From: Paenibacillus albidus
GTDB taxonomy: Bacteria; Bacillota; Bacilli; Paenibacillales; Paenibacillaceae
Assembly: GCF_014644435.1 (NCBI RefSeq)
Contig: NZ_BMKR01000022.1
Span: 44,624 to 108,623, forward strand
Direction of reading: 5' to 3'
Length of the DNA: 64,000 nt
Part shown: one piece after another, positions 8,748-18,158 of the stretch
Layout of the letters: every line of letters begins with the position of its first letter
Numbering within the stretch: the first letter of the stretch is position 1
Notes under the pieces: generated by a model
What the model was told of the DNA's origin: nothing
Databases searched by the model: none
What the model saw: the letters and a program-made list of their open reading frames with translations, nothing else
Position numbers and translations under genes: made by a program

Positions 8748-9577
8748 TGAGCTTCACACGTAAAATGGCTTGGCGCAACTATCTGGTCGAAGGCTTTCTG
8801 ATTCTGGCCTCGCTCACGATTATTTTTCCGCTGCTTATTATGCTCTTCGGAAGTTTTATGACGAGTTCGGAGGTGCTGCGCTTCTCGCTGCGGCTGCCGG
8901 AGAAATGGATATTCTCCAACTACACCCAGGTCTTCCGGGAAGGTGGTTTGGGGAGGGCCTTTTTAAACGGCTTGCTGATTACCGGTGTCTCGTCCGTACT
9001 TAATATATTCACATCCTCGGCTGCTTCCTTTATTCTGGTCCGCAGAGAAACGAAATGGTCCGGATTTCTGTACATGTTCTTTTTTATGGGACTCATCGCC
9101 CCGATGTCTACGATTACTACTATACGTGTAGTGCAATGGATGGGCTTCTACGGCAGCATCACCAGTGTTATCCTGATTTATGCTTCACTAAATACGGCAT
9201 TCAGCGTATTTCTCTACAGCGGGTTCATCAGATCCATCCCCAAAGCGCTGGATGAGGTGGCCTTTCTCGAAGGTGCCAATACGTTTGATGTCTTCTTCAA
9301 AATCGTGACACCGCTGATCGTACCGGTCAACGCTACGGTAGCCATTATGGTATTTATGTCTGTCTGGAATGATATTACCATCCCGCTCTACTTCCTGACC
9401 GACAGCTCCGATTGGACGATGCCGCTGTCAGTCTACAATTTCTACGGCAAATACAGCCGGGACTGGAACCTGATCTTCGCCGACCTGGTCCTCACCTCCT
9501 TGCCTGTACTGATCCTGTATCTATTCTGCCAAAAATACATTGTCAGCGGGCTTACGGCGGGAGCCGTAAAGGGTTAA
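8747..9577 (+). CDS. Sugar ABC transporter permease, MalG/UgpE type
   Basis: 276 aa. Its ATG overlaps the previous stop (TAATG), with AGGAGG 10 nt upstream. Six transmembrane helices; the EAA loop is DEVAFLEGANTFDVFFKI and the C-terminus VSGLTAGAVKG is typical of the MalG family. Last gene of the operon; a terminator follows at 9632. Confidence 0.93.
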   Translation: MSFTRKMAWRNYLVEGFLILASLTIIFPLLIMLFGSFMTSSEVLRFSLRLPEKWIFSNYTQVFREGGLGRAFLNGLLITGVSSVLNIFTSSAASFILVRRETKWSGFLYMFFFMGLIAPMSTITTIRVVQWMGFYGSITSVILIYASLNTAFSVFLYSGFIRSIPKALDEVAFLEGANTFDVFFKIVTPLIVPVNATVAIMVFMSVWNDITIPLYFLTDSSDWTMPLSVYNFYGKYSRDWNLIFADLVLTSLPVLILYLFCQKYIVSGLTAGAVKG

Positions 9578-9631
9578 GCGGGGCTACTTCCTCTCATGCC
9601 CCTTTAGCGCAGACTGAAATAAATGAAAGGG

Positions 9632-9662
9632 GCTGTCTCTCAAGAGGCAGCCCTTTTCGTTT
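9632..9662 (+). terminator. Rho-independent terminator of the first transporter operon
   Basis: GGGCTGTCTCT and AGAGGCAGCCC form an 11-bp stem with one wobble pair and a tiny loop, followed by TTTTCGTTTT. It lies 55 nt after the last permease stop. Confidence 0.85.
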
Positions 9663-9717
9663 TGGAATGTGGGAATAGTGTAACTCATTCAACCCTTTCG
9701 TCTGCAACAGGCCCGAA

Positions 9718-9870
9718 CGGCACATTTCTGAGGCATTTTTGCCTTTCATTCGGGCCAATTTACCCTGTACAGCACATTCTAAGGCATTTTTGCCTTTCAT
9801 TCGTGCCAATCTACCTGTACGGCACATTTCTAAGGCATTTTTGCCTTTCATTCGTGCAATCCGGCCGTGG
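9718..9870. repeat. Three tandem ~51-bp repeats, each with a hairpin
   Basis: Three copies begin near 9719, 9771 and 9821 (periods 52 and 50). Each contains AAGGCATTTTTGCCTT or a one-base variant, an inverted repeat, followed by CATTCG and a variable ~20-bp tail. No coding sense: the minus-strand frame across it is simply the repeat translated. It occupies the gene-free stretch from 9663 to 9955 together with unassigned sequence. Confidence 0.85.
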
Positions 9871-9955
9871 CAACGTTCACCCTGCTCCTACGAGTACAGC
9901 GAAACTAAGGGAGCTACAATTTGCGTTTGACAGTCTCGTTCATATCAGTGATGTG

Positions 9956-9998
9956 AAAAATGCCCGATCGCGGAGCATCCACAGGAGTGCTCGCGGTA
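9956..9998 (-). terminator. Possible terminator of the GH2 operon
   Basis: On the minus strand, CGCGAGCA and TGCTCCGCG pair with one bulge, followed 8 nt later by TTTTT. It lies just beyond the permease remnant and would stop the long minus-strand operon. The distance to the T run weakens the case. Confidence 0.4.
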
Positions 9999-10000
9999 TC

Positions 10001-10120
10001 CTACTCTCCGGTGTTCCAGCGCATGATATACCTTCGCAAAGGATGGATGATCAGATGCTCGATCATGAGGATGAGCGTGATACTCACGGCAGTCCAGGCA
10101 AATACTTTGGCTGTAGCCTT
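10001..10120 (-). pseudogene. C-terminal remnant of a NitT/TauT-type ABC permease
   Basis: One frame gives 39 residues ending IHPLRRYIMRWNTGE and a stop at 10001, preceded by a hydrophobic helix AWTAVSITLILMIEHLI. This last helix plus an Arg-rich tail ending in RW is typical of SsuC/TauC permease C-termini. No start and no body of the gene are present; it is fused to the end of the GH2 gene, whose stop lies at 10119-10121. It looks like the scar of a deletion that removed the rest. The identification rests on a short tail. Confidence 0.5.
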
Positions 10121-12924
10121 AGTGAATAAGCTGTAAAAGTTCGGATACGCTGGCCTCGTACCGGGGTCTGAATTCCGCAGATTTCATGTAGGCAGTCAGA
10201 CTGGACAGAAACTGTCTTCCTTCCGGAGTTCCACCGGCTTTGTCGGCATCCAGCGCACATACAAGCAGATTGCCTTGGCCTACACGGCACTCCAACAGGA
10301 AGCCAAGTTTGTGGTTCCGCTCGAAATTATCGATCGTCTGTACGATAGGGCTCCATTCTTTGGCGGTCCCGTCCATAATGATTGACTTTGAATGCGACAC
10401 GATGCTCCACCAGGGATATGTTGAATATTGTTCGCTGGGGAAATCGCGGAATACCGGATGGCTGTTATCAATCAAGAGACCCATGGTCCCGACGGGAACG
10501 GGCCGGTTCATGCTTTCGGAGATGGACCGGAACATGGGATAACACCAGAAATCCGTACAGTAAAAACCTTCTACAGCGTTCTCAAGGCGCTCGGGCTTCG
10601 GCATGAGCAGCACATTCTCACCCTTCTCCAGCAGTGCGAGAGCTTCACCGGAAAGCTCTTCAAAAAGGTGGATATCCTTTAGGCCTGCATTAACCTGCTG
10701 AGGATATATCCAGAGGTCGTACACCTTGCAGATATCCGTCCCTTCGATTTGGAGGGCAAAAGTGACCTTGGTCATCTGGTCTACAGCCGGCATGTCGATA
10801 GCCAGCTCACAGATATCGATGTAATTAGCCCTTGAAGGGGGAGCCGCGTTGGCTGTACCGGAAGCCAACACCCTCTGGCCAGCGGCCAGCTTCCACTGCA
10901 GCTTGATTCGACCCGGCGCGTAGCTTCTATACCAACACAGCTCGATATGGGCATTGAAGCCCTCTCCCGAAACATAGTTGTATTTCTCGAACCTTGCCAT
11001 CACCGGCATCGCTGCAGAAGGTGCGCCATTCTTCCGGCGAGATCAGTCCCTTTGTGTCCATAAAGGCATCAAGGATGCCGACCAGCGCAGTTCCCTGTCC
11101 GCTGAAATCCTGCAGGTCCAGCAGTTGAAAACCTGCAAGCCGTCTGGACCGGAACGCAGCCTCCAGCTCTTCCTTGTAGCAGGCTACCGCCAGTTGCCCC
11201 GAGCTGGCAAAATATTTGGAGGCCAAATGGCCAAGCCCTTTCTCCTCCAGCCGCTCCCGGAATATTTTGAAATTCCCGGCTTTCAGGGAGCCCTTGTATT
11301 TCTCAATTTCCGCATAATCGGGATAAGTCGCATATTGTCCGATTTCATGGGAGATCACGGGGATTTCGGGAATCCACTCCTTATCGGCCTCTCCGAGCTG
11401 TACGGTCTTGGCTTCCGTGCCATACTGGATCTGTACGGTTCCGCCAGTCTCACTGGACGTGTTAGGCCCGCTTTGCAGATCCGGAGGAACGATCTGATCA
11501 TCATAATCCTTTAATGTGCCCGGCAGGTCAGTCTGGACATGGCCCAGCGGGGCATCACACATCGCGTAGGAACCTCTGAACAGCCGATTTTTCGAAAAGC
11601 GCACCCCGCAGAAGAAATCATCATGCTCCAGAACGGCCGGTGCGAACTGATGATTATTGGAGCCCTGAGTGTACAGATGCCTGTTATCAAACGCTTTATA
11701 GGCTTTCTGAATCGAATCGATTCTAGTTCTGCTGCCCCACAGCTCGTTGCCCAGCGACATCATCACGAAAGACGGATGATTGCCGAATGCCTTCAAGATC
11801 GCATACCCTTCGCTGACCAGGTAATCCTGCTCCGCCTGATTATGACGCTCATCGCCGTCTTCAGTGATCGTTCCCCAGAATGGAAGCTCCGGCTCCATGT
11901 ATATCCCCAGCATGTCCGCTGCGGTGAAAGCCGCTTCCGGCGGGCAGCAGGTATGGAACCGGTAATGGTTGATGCCGTAGGACTTGGAAATGCTGAGGAT
12001 TCTCAACCATTCCTCCACATCGGTTGGGGCATAAGCTGTGAGCGGGAAGATTAATCCGTCATGTTTGCCACGGAGAAAGGTCCGCTCCCCGTTGATCGTA
12101 AACTTGTCTTGGTCTGTCTTGAATTCCCGCAGGCCAAAGCTCAGCTCGTGCCGATCCGTTTCCTCGCCCCGCTCGTCTTTCAGGCTGATGTTCAGTGTAT
12201 ATAGATTAGGACTGGCTTCACTCCATAACAATGCATCCTGCCCCAGCGGATATTCAATAGACAGGTCCGGCGACCAGAGGGCGAACTCCTGCACTTCTGC
12301 CCTATGTTCCAGCTCACTGTTCCAACTGGCGGCTGAGACAGCAACCGTTCCCTGCGCTGCACCTGCCAGACTGGCAGTGATCGTAACAGAACGCGTGGAC
12401 AGATTCGGATAGACCCGGATGTCGCTCAGATAGGAGGCTCCAAAGAACTGAAGCTCCATGCGGCCTGTAATTCCATTCCAGTTGGTCTGCGTATCCTTGG
12501 AAGTCAAATGCCCTCCTTTGGTCGGGTAATCGGTATTATCGACCCGGATCGTAATCGTCTGCCGGCCCTTTCGAAGCAGGCCTGTCAATTCATAGATATG
12601 GGGGGTGTTCAGGCTGTTGCATGTGCCTATCTCCTGATCGTTCAACCAGACCTTCGTCTGCCGGGTTCTTTCCAGAAAGAGATAGCAGGTCTTATCAGCA
12701 AGCGATTCCGGAATCTCCACCTCTTTTGAATACCAGGCGTACCCTTCAAACCAATACTCATCCGTTAATGCATCCACCAGCACCGTCTCATTTTTTGGCC
12801 CTTTACGTGCGTGCGACGTAGTGCCGGGCAATGTCATTGAATCCATGAACGGAAGCGACAGTCCCTGCTTCCGTTCATCAAGCTGCAGCTTCCATTCACC
12901 TTCCAAGCTAATCTTTGTCTTCAA
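10119..12924 (-). pseudogene. Glycoside hydrolase family 2 protein, frameshifted
   Basis: The first ~645 codons (TTG start at 12924 with GGAGGG nearby) carry a jelly-roll sugar-binding domain with FLERTRQTKVWLND, an Ig-like domain and a TIM barrel. The acid/base Glu is in MMSLGNELWG and the nucleophile Glu in VISHEIGQYATYP. After EEWRTFCSDA near 10990-11010 the frame is lost. The next frame continues at once with MPVMARFEKYNYVSGEGF, and 296 more residues of the same family's C-terminal beta domains run to 10119. One extra base (or two missing) in a non-homopolymer context explains it. The catalytic residues precede the break. Last gene of the permease-SBP-YesM-YesN operon, 10 nt after YesN. 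A beta-galactosidase/glucuronidase-like exo-enzyme acting on imported plant oligosaccharides is likely. Confidence 0.85.
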
Positions 12925-12934
12925 GATATCCCTC

Positions 12935-14560
12935 CTAATAGTAGTAATCTCTAAATTCCTGAGGTGTAGTGCCGTTCAATTTCTTGAATAAAAACGTAAA
13001 GTAGGCTGCCGTCTGAAACCCAACCTGCTCGGCCACCTCATAGACCTTAATGCTCGGGTCCCGGAGCAATTCCTTAGCTTTGTTCATCCGCGCCTCCTGG
13101 GCAAAGTCGGAGATGGTTCTGCCCATTTCTTTTTTGAACAGGACACTCAGATAACTTGAGTTCAAATGAAACTGCTCAGCGAGCTGCTTCACGGTCACAT
13201 TATCCTGCAGATGCTCCTCCAGGTAACAGGCGACTTTCTGAATCAGGTTGTGCTGCTGAACGGTCTGCTCCTTCTGCTTCAACTGAGTATACTGTGCAAG
13301 GTAATCCAGAACGGCCCGCCTGACCTCCTCCGCACCTGTACAGTCAATTAGTTTCTGCCAGACAAGGATGTTCATTTCGGCGTCCGTGTCCTTCGTCCGT
13401 TTCAACTTGCGGGCCAGTTCACTGATCAGAACCATCCCGAACGCCTGGATATAGGAAAAGGATACGGGCTGCTTCGCAAGCAGCATTTCAAATGCATGGT
13501 CGAAATAGGCTGCCGCCTTCCCGCTCTCCCCGCTCTTCCCGCTCTCCCCGCTGTCCAGCAGTTTGACGATTTCAGGGATATACTCCTCCCGCAGCCGGAA
13601 ATCATGATATTCATTCATTTCGATATGATCGAAATACAAAATCTGCCCATAACCGGACAATCGGGCACCGGCCAGCATATGCCTCACTTCCTTATACAAC
13701 AGCGGAATCTCTTCCCAGCAGCTGCATTCCCTGCTGATCCCGACCGTGACAGAGGCATTGAACTGCTCCCGCAGAACATCCTGTATGAAGGTGAGCTGCT
13801 TCGCAAGCCTAACGCGGTCATGCGGAGAAACATTCAGCAGGATGACTACCACCTCGTCGGCTCCCGTTTTTCCGATATACGTCCCTGAGAATTCGGATAA
13901 CCCCAGCTTAACACAGTTCAAGAGCCCTTCACTCAGCATTATGCGCTCTTTGGCATCGTAAGGACCGGACAACAGCAGCTGGTCATAGCTGAACAGAAAT
14001 AATGCGGGCTGCCATTCCCCCAAAGGCAATTCCAGCAGACGCCGCCAGGATTCAAGCAGATCGTCACTATGTATCCAGCCTTCAATCAGATCCTTGACGA
14101 AACGCTCCTGCAGCACCTCATAGCTGTCTGTCACCTTTTCCCGGAGGTTATTCGTTTCCTCTTCGATCCGGTTCTTCTTCTCGATGGAATCCCGGAATAC
14201 AGCCAGCTTCGTTTCTAATTCTTCCGTCTTAACGGGCTTAAGCACATACGCCTTGGCCCCCAGATGAATAGCCTCCTGCACAAATTCAAATTCGTCATAT
14301 CCGCTGATCATCACGGTCTGCAGAGACTGAAGGCTTTGAAAGTCAGACCTGCACTTGGCCAAGAGCTCAATTCCCGTCATGCCCGGCATCAACACATCCG
14401 TAATCAGGACATCCACTTTATGGGCAGCCAACAGGGAGAGGGCTTCCTCCGCAGATTGCGCGGTCAGAGGCCGGTGATACCCCAATTTCTCCCACCCGAT
14501 ATGACGGACAAGTCCCTGAACCTGCATTAGTTCGTCATCGACGATCAAAGCCTGGATCAT
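12935..14560 (-). CDS. YesN-type response regulator, AraC family
   Basis: 541 aa. Receiver domain with Asp55 in VLITDVLMPGMTG and Lys in YVLKPVKTEELE. A coiled stretch lies at ~125-150. The AraC double HTH is at the C-terminus (~440-541), with VKQLAEQFHLNSSYLSVLFK and VGFQTAAYFTFLFKKLNG. Its ATG overlaps the kinase stop (ATGA). An odd low-complexity insert, SGESGKSGESGK, is encoded around 13520-13557 by a short DNA duplication; its phase keeps the frame. Probably controls its own operon (19955-10119). Confidence 0.93.
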   Translation of the reverse strand: MIQALIVDDELMQVQGLVRHIGWEKLGYHRPLTAQSAEEALSLLAAHKVDVLITDVLMPGMTGIELLAKCRSDFQSLQSLQTVMISGYDEFEFVQEAIHLGAKAYVLKPVKTEELETKLAVFRDSIEKKNRIEEETNNLREKVTDSYEVLQERFVKDLIEGWIHSDDLLESWRRLLELPLGEWQPALFLFSYDQLLLSGPYDAKERIMLSEGLLNCVKLGLSEFSGTYIGKTGADEVVVILLNVSPHDRVRLAKQLTFIQDVLREQFNASVTVGISRECSCWEEIPLLYKEVRHMLAGARLSGYGQILYFDHIEMNEYHDFRLREEYIPEIVKLLDSGESGKSGESGKAAAYFDHAFEMLLAKQPVSFSYIQAFGMVLISELARKLKRTKDTDAEMNILVWQKLIDCTGAEEVRRAVLDYLAQYTQLKQKEQTVQQHNLIQKVACYLEEHLQDNVTVKQLAEQFHLNSSYLSVLFKKEMGRTISDFAQEARMNKAKELLRDPSIKVYEVAEQVGFQTAAYFTFLFKKLNGTTPQEFRDYYY

Positions 14561-16350
14561 GCTTCATCCCCCTTTTTAATTTCAGGACTTTCTTCATAAA
14601 CAGGGATTTGAACCGTTACGGCCGTCCACTCGTCTTCCATACTGTTAATTTCAAAACGGCCTGCCGAACCGAAATACAGCGTCAGCCGGTCACGGATGTT
14701 GTTCATGCCGAATCCGTTGGCAGTCCCGGTATAGCTGCCGCTGCGTATTCGTTGCAGCTTCTCGCTGTCAATCCCTTGACCGTTGTCAAACACCTCAAAC
14801 TGAACGGTATCCCCAAGTCGTTGGATCGTAATCTGGATAAAAGCATGTTGTTTTGTTGTAATGCCGCCATGCAGGTAGCAGTTCTCCACGATGGGCTGCA
14901 AGATAAGCTTAATGGTGTACAGATCAAGAACGTCCGGATCGACCTGCCATTCCACCAGCACCTGGCCGGGATAACGCAACTGCTGGATCTCGACGTACGC
15001 CTTCAGATGTTCTATTTCGTCACGAATCCGGGTAACGTTGACCCGGTTGTTAAGGGCCAGCCGGTAGAATGTCGTCAAAGCATCAATAGTCCGGACCTGG
15101 ATCTCATCCTGCTGGTCCATAGCCCGCCAGCGGATTAAGCTCAGCGAGTTATAGATAAAATGGGGATTGATCTGCGCCTGCAGAGCTCTGAACGATTGCT
15201 CCCGCTCCTTAAGAACAGCTTCCGTATGCTCTTTGACCAGATTCCCAAGTCGGCCGGACATGGAATTAAACAGCAGCTCAAGCTCACCCAGTTCATCGTT
15301 GTCTCTATTCTTCACGGTCGCCTCAAAGTAACCCTCCGAGATATCTGTCATCCGAACCCCAAGCTTGCGGATTCGCCAGATCACATTCTTAAGCACGATC
15401 GTGATGAGGAAAATGGATAGCAATAGAAAAAAGGCAATGACTCCGACAATCGAATACTGAATACGTGTGGACTGCTCCTCCATCCGGTCAAGATGCACAA
15501 GTGCTGCTACCGTCCAGCCGGACTTGATTTTTTGCGTGATCAATACCCTGCCGTCGCCGTTCACTGCCGTTCCTTCCGGACTTCCCCAATAGGGACTTAA
15601 GGAAGAGGCAGACAACCGGCTCCCAATCTCATCTGGCTCCGAGGAGGCGATAATCTGCTCGTTGCCGTCCACGATATACATTTGTCCCGCACCCTCAAAA
15701 GGCCGGTCAAACGATTCGGCAAATACTACGTTATAGTTTAGCAGCAGGTATACAATCCCGTATACATCTCCGTAGGCATTAAGGATTTTGTGTGAAACCA
15801 CCAGCCGCGTCTTGTCGTCCAGGGCATTAGTCCACATCAGGTTGTCCTGTGAACGGAACCTCTCTTGATACCATACCTGCTCGGTCAAGCCAGAGAGTTT
15901 ACGTTCTTCCGGCTTCCACAAAAGTCCGCCGTCCTGAACCAGTGTGTCGTTGGTGTGATAGATCCGGAAATTCTCAATGCCAGGCAGGTATTTACTCGTA
16001 AACAGAAAAGAGCGGTCCACATATTCAACCGTACCCAATTGTTCGGAAATATCTTTGTAGTCACGTGATAATCTGGAAATCAACTCCCCGTCAGTCGCGG
16101 TCCGGGTGGCGAGAAGATCGTAGCTTTGCTTGCGAAATTCAATGCTCTGGGCACTCTGGCGAACCGCCTCCTTGATGGTCAGCATATAATTGGCACGCAC
16201 AATATGGAGCGTCATATATCCGGCCCCCAGCACCAGAAGCACCGTTGGAATAAACACAATTACACTATAAAACAGCACGATTTTGCTTCTTAAATTCATA
16301 GAACGGGTCATACGAATGATCGATTTCTCTATACGCTGCCTCAGATTCAT
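14557..16350 (-). CDS. YesM-type sensor histidine kinase
   Basis: 597 aa from the ATG at 16350, preceded by GGGGGG. The frame extends to 16410, but that region is the hairpin between genes. TM1 is at ~25-50, an extracellular sensor domain follows to ~280, and TM2 is at ~285-310. Then come HAMP, the His box ALQAQINPHFIYNSL, the N box ENCYLHGG and the G box FDNGQGID. Partner of the overlapping YesN. It lies inside the transporter operon rather than divergent from it, unlike the first locus. Confidence 0.93.
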   Translation of the reverse strand: MNLRQRIEKSIIRMTRSMNLRSKIVLFYSVIVFIPTVLLVLGAGYMTLHIVRANYMLTIKEAVRQSAQSIEFRKQSYDLLATRTATDGELISRLSRDYKDISEQLGTVEYVDRSFLFTSKYLPGIENFRIYHTNDTLVQDGGLLWKPEERKLSGLTEQVWYQERFRSQDNLMWTNALDDKTRLVVSHKILNAYGDVYGIVYLLLNYNVVFAESFDRPFEGAGQMYIVDGNEQIIASSEPDEIGSRLSASSLSPYWGSPEGTAVNGDGRVLITQKIKSGWTVAALVHLDRMEEQSTRIQYSIVGVIAFFLLLSIFLITIVLKNVIWRIRKLGVRMTDISEGYFEATVKNRDNDELGELELLFNSMSGRLGNLVKEHTEAVLKEREQSFRALQAQINPHFIYNSLSLIRWRAMDQQDEIQVRTIDALTTFYRLALNNRVNVTRIRDEIEHLKAYVEIQQLRYPGQVLVEWQVDPDVLDLYTIKLILQPIVENCYLHGGITTKQHAFIQITIQRLGDTVQFEVFDNGQGIDSEKLQRIRSGSYTGTANGFGMNNIRDRLTLYFGSAGRFEINSMEDEWTAVTVQIPVYEESPEIKKGDEA

Positions 16351-16375
16351 ATGGCCCCCCCATAAAACTACAAAG

Positions 16376-16403
16376 GGAGCACCCCAAAAAGCGGGGCTGC
16401 TCC
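16376..16403 (-). terminator. Stem-loop between binding protein and kinase genes
   Basis: GGAGCAGCCCC and GGGGTGCTCC pair with one bulge around a short T-rich loop. It starts 8 nt after the binding-protein stop. No T run follows, so it probably lowers read-through into the kinase gene rather than ending transcription. Confidence 0.65.
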
Positions 16404-16410
16404 GTTTCAT

Positions 16411-18087
16411 TTATTTTTGTTCGCCTGCTTTCATTGCCGCCTGGTAAGTGTCAAGCCATTCCTGTTTCACTTCGCTCCAGTGCCCGCGTTTTTCCAACGC
16501 TTCCCGGAATTTTTCCCATTCCGATTCAAACTGGGCATCATCCTTAGCCATCAGCAGTTTGGCTCTGTATTCCTTGCGGATGTTTTCTACCTCCGGCGAA
16601 TACTTTTCCCAAACCCCGCCCTGCTTCATTTCTAACAGGTCATAGGGCTCAGCGACCCGGATACTGCCCATTTTGCCGATGGATTCCGTTAACTTAATCG
16701 TTTTGGCCGCCCCAGCCTTCTCAGCTTCTGCGGTGTTCCACCAAGGGTACCACTCGTTGCTGTAGGAAGATACCATGTACAGTTCCGGTGTCGCTTTTGC
16801 TTTCTGGGCTGCATCGCCGGAATTCCGGCTGGCCTTATAGGTCTCATCAGTAAACTCCCATTTCCCTATCGGCTTGTCAATCCAATCCCAATAAAGTCCT
16901 GCTGGTCCTTCGTTGATAACCTGCTGCTGCTCAGGCTTCTGCTGCAGAGAATAATCGAAAAATTTCAGAATGGCCTCCAAATTTTTGGTCTTCTTGCTGA
17001 TATAAACATCATAACCCGGATTCGGATTCGTCACTTGATTGATACCGACCTTCTCTACACCCTGCACTTTAGGGAATGGAATCACATCATAATACCAGCC
17101 CGGCTCTGTGGGACCGTCCAGCGTTTCCCAAACAGTGGGAGAAATGTTCCAGAAGGTGCCTGCATTAAGGGCGACACGGCCAGCCTTGTTCTTCTCCATG
17201 TATTGCTCTTTCTTATTGGTCACCACTTCGGGATCGATCAGTTTCTCCCGGTACAGCTTGTTCATCCATTGATAAGCTGCCTTGAAGCCCGGATCGTCGT
17301 AAGCGAATACAAAATCATCGCCTCTTTTATCAATCCCTCTACCTGCCGTTGTCACCCCAAAAGAGGTTAGGATCGCATTCTCGTCGCTCCAGTTCAGCGT
17401 ATCGTTGGTGTCCATCAGGAAGGAAAGCGGCAAAAGCGCTTTGCCGGCAGCATCCTTTTGCTCTGCAGCCTTTCTCAGATAGACTTCCACCCCTTCGATC
17501 GTAGTTAAATCTTCTTTGGTCAACCCTGCTTTCTCCAGCACATCTGTTCTAATAAACCAAGCCTGCGAAGCCCAGCCCGGCCACGGTTCATCCGGATTCT
17601 GGTCAAACCAGGTTGGAATCGACCAAATATGCCCCTCCTCATCCTTCATCAGCTCCAGGTACTGCTTCGGTATAGACGCCAGGCCCGGATATTTGTCAGG
17701 CATATCGAAATATTGCTCTAAGGACATAATCTGCTTAGAACGGTTCATAGCACTCCTGACTGTTTCGTTTCGTCCAAAGATGGCTGCATCCTCAAAGCCG
17801 CCCGTGTTGATCTTCAAATTGAGTGCCGTCATCGCGTCCCCTTGGGTGGTTTCCAGTTTCACATCGACCCCAGGCTCCTTGTCCCGCCAATATTTCTGAA
17901 CCAGGCTGTCGTTGTTGATGGTCAACGTCCATCCGAGCCACAGATTGAACGACGGAGATCCGCTCTTGGACTCGTTGCCTGTGCCCACGTTCTCTGCCTG
18001 ATTTCCACCGGAACCTGAGCATCCCGCAACAACCGTCAGCATTGCCGCAATGGCCAGTGCCGCCAGGCGATTCTTTTTGTTAGTCAC
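16411..18087 (-). CDS. LplA-type extracellular solute-binding lipoprotein
   Basis: 558 aa from the GTG at 18087 (GGGGGAG 7 nt upstream); a TTG at 18108 is possible but sits upstream of that site. Signal peptide NKKNRLAALAIAAMLTVV with lipobox VAGC, then a Gly/Ser-rich linker. Long (>500 aa) binding proteins of this kind accompany LplB/LplC permeases and YesM/YesN pairs in Paenibacillus and Bacillus, often for pectin-derived or other plant oligosaccharides. Aromatic-rich patches such as WFDQNPDEPWPGWASQAW could line a sugar site (inference). Confidence 0.9.
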   Translation of the reverse strand: MTNKKNRLAALAIAAMLTVVAGCSGSGGNQAENVGTGNESKSGSPSFNLWLGWTLTINNDSLVQKYWRDKEPGVDVKLETTQGDAMTALNLKINTGGFEDAAIFGRNETVRSAMNRSKQIMSLEQYFDMPDKYPGLASIPKQYLELMKDEEGHIWSIPTWFDQNPDEPWPGWASQAWFIRTDVLEKAGLTKEDLTTIEGVEVYLRKAAEQKDAAGKALLPLSFLMDTNDTLNWSDENAILTSFGVTTAGRGIDKRGDDFVFAYDDPGFKAAYQWMNKLYREKLIDPEVVTNKKEQYMEKNKAGRVALNAGTFWNISPTVWETLDGPTEPGWYYDVIPFPKVQGVEKVGINQVTNPNPGYDVYISKKTKNLEAILKFFDYSLQQKPEQQQVINEGPAGLYWDWIDKPIGKWEFTDETYKASRNSGDAAQKAKATPELYMVSSYSNEWYPWWNTAEAEKAGAAKTIKLTESIGKMGSIRVAEPYDLLEMKQGGVWEKYSPEVENIRKEYRAKLLMAKDDAQFESEWEKFREALEKRGHWSEVKQEWLDTYQAAMKAGEQK

Positions 18088-18158
18088 TCTTATACTCCCC
18101 CTGTTCAAAAGTTATACTTCACAAATGGTATAGAGTTGCTGCCATAATACCCTGGAAT

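Noticed and set aside
9594..9851. Repeat-containing protein on the minus strand (RMKGKNALE repeats)
   Set aside because: It is only the translation of the DNA repeats and the terminator hairpin; no ribosome site.
9718..9870. CRISPR array
   Set aside because: Only three units, the units are imperfect, and there are no unique spacers or cas genes.
10975..11015. Programmed frameshift in the GH2 gene
   Set aside because: No slippery heptamer, no shifted stop context or stem-loop was seen; a mutation or sequence error is simpler.
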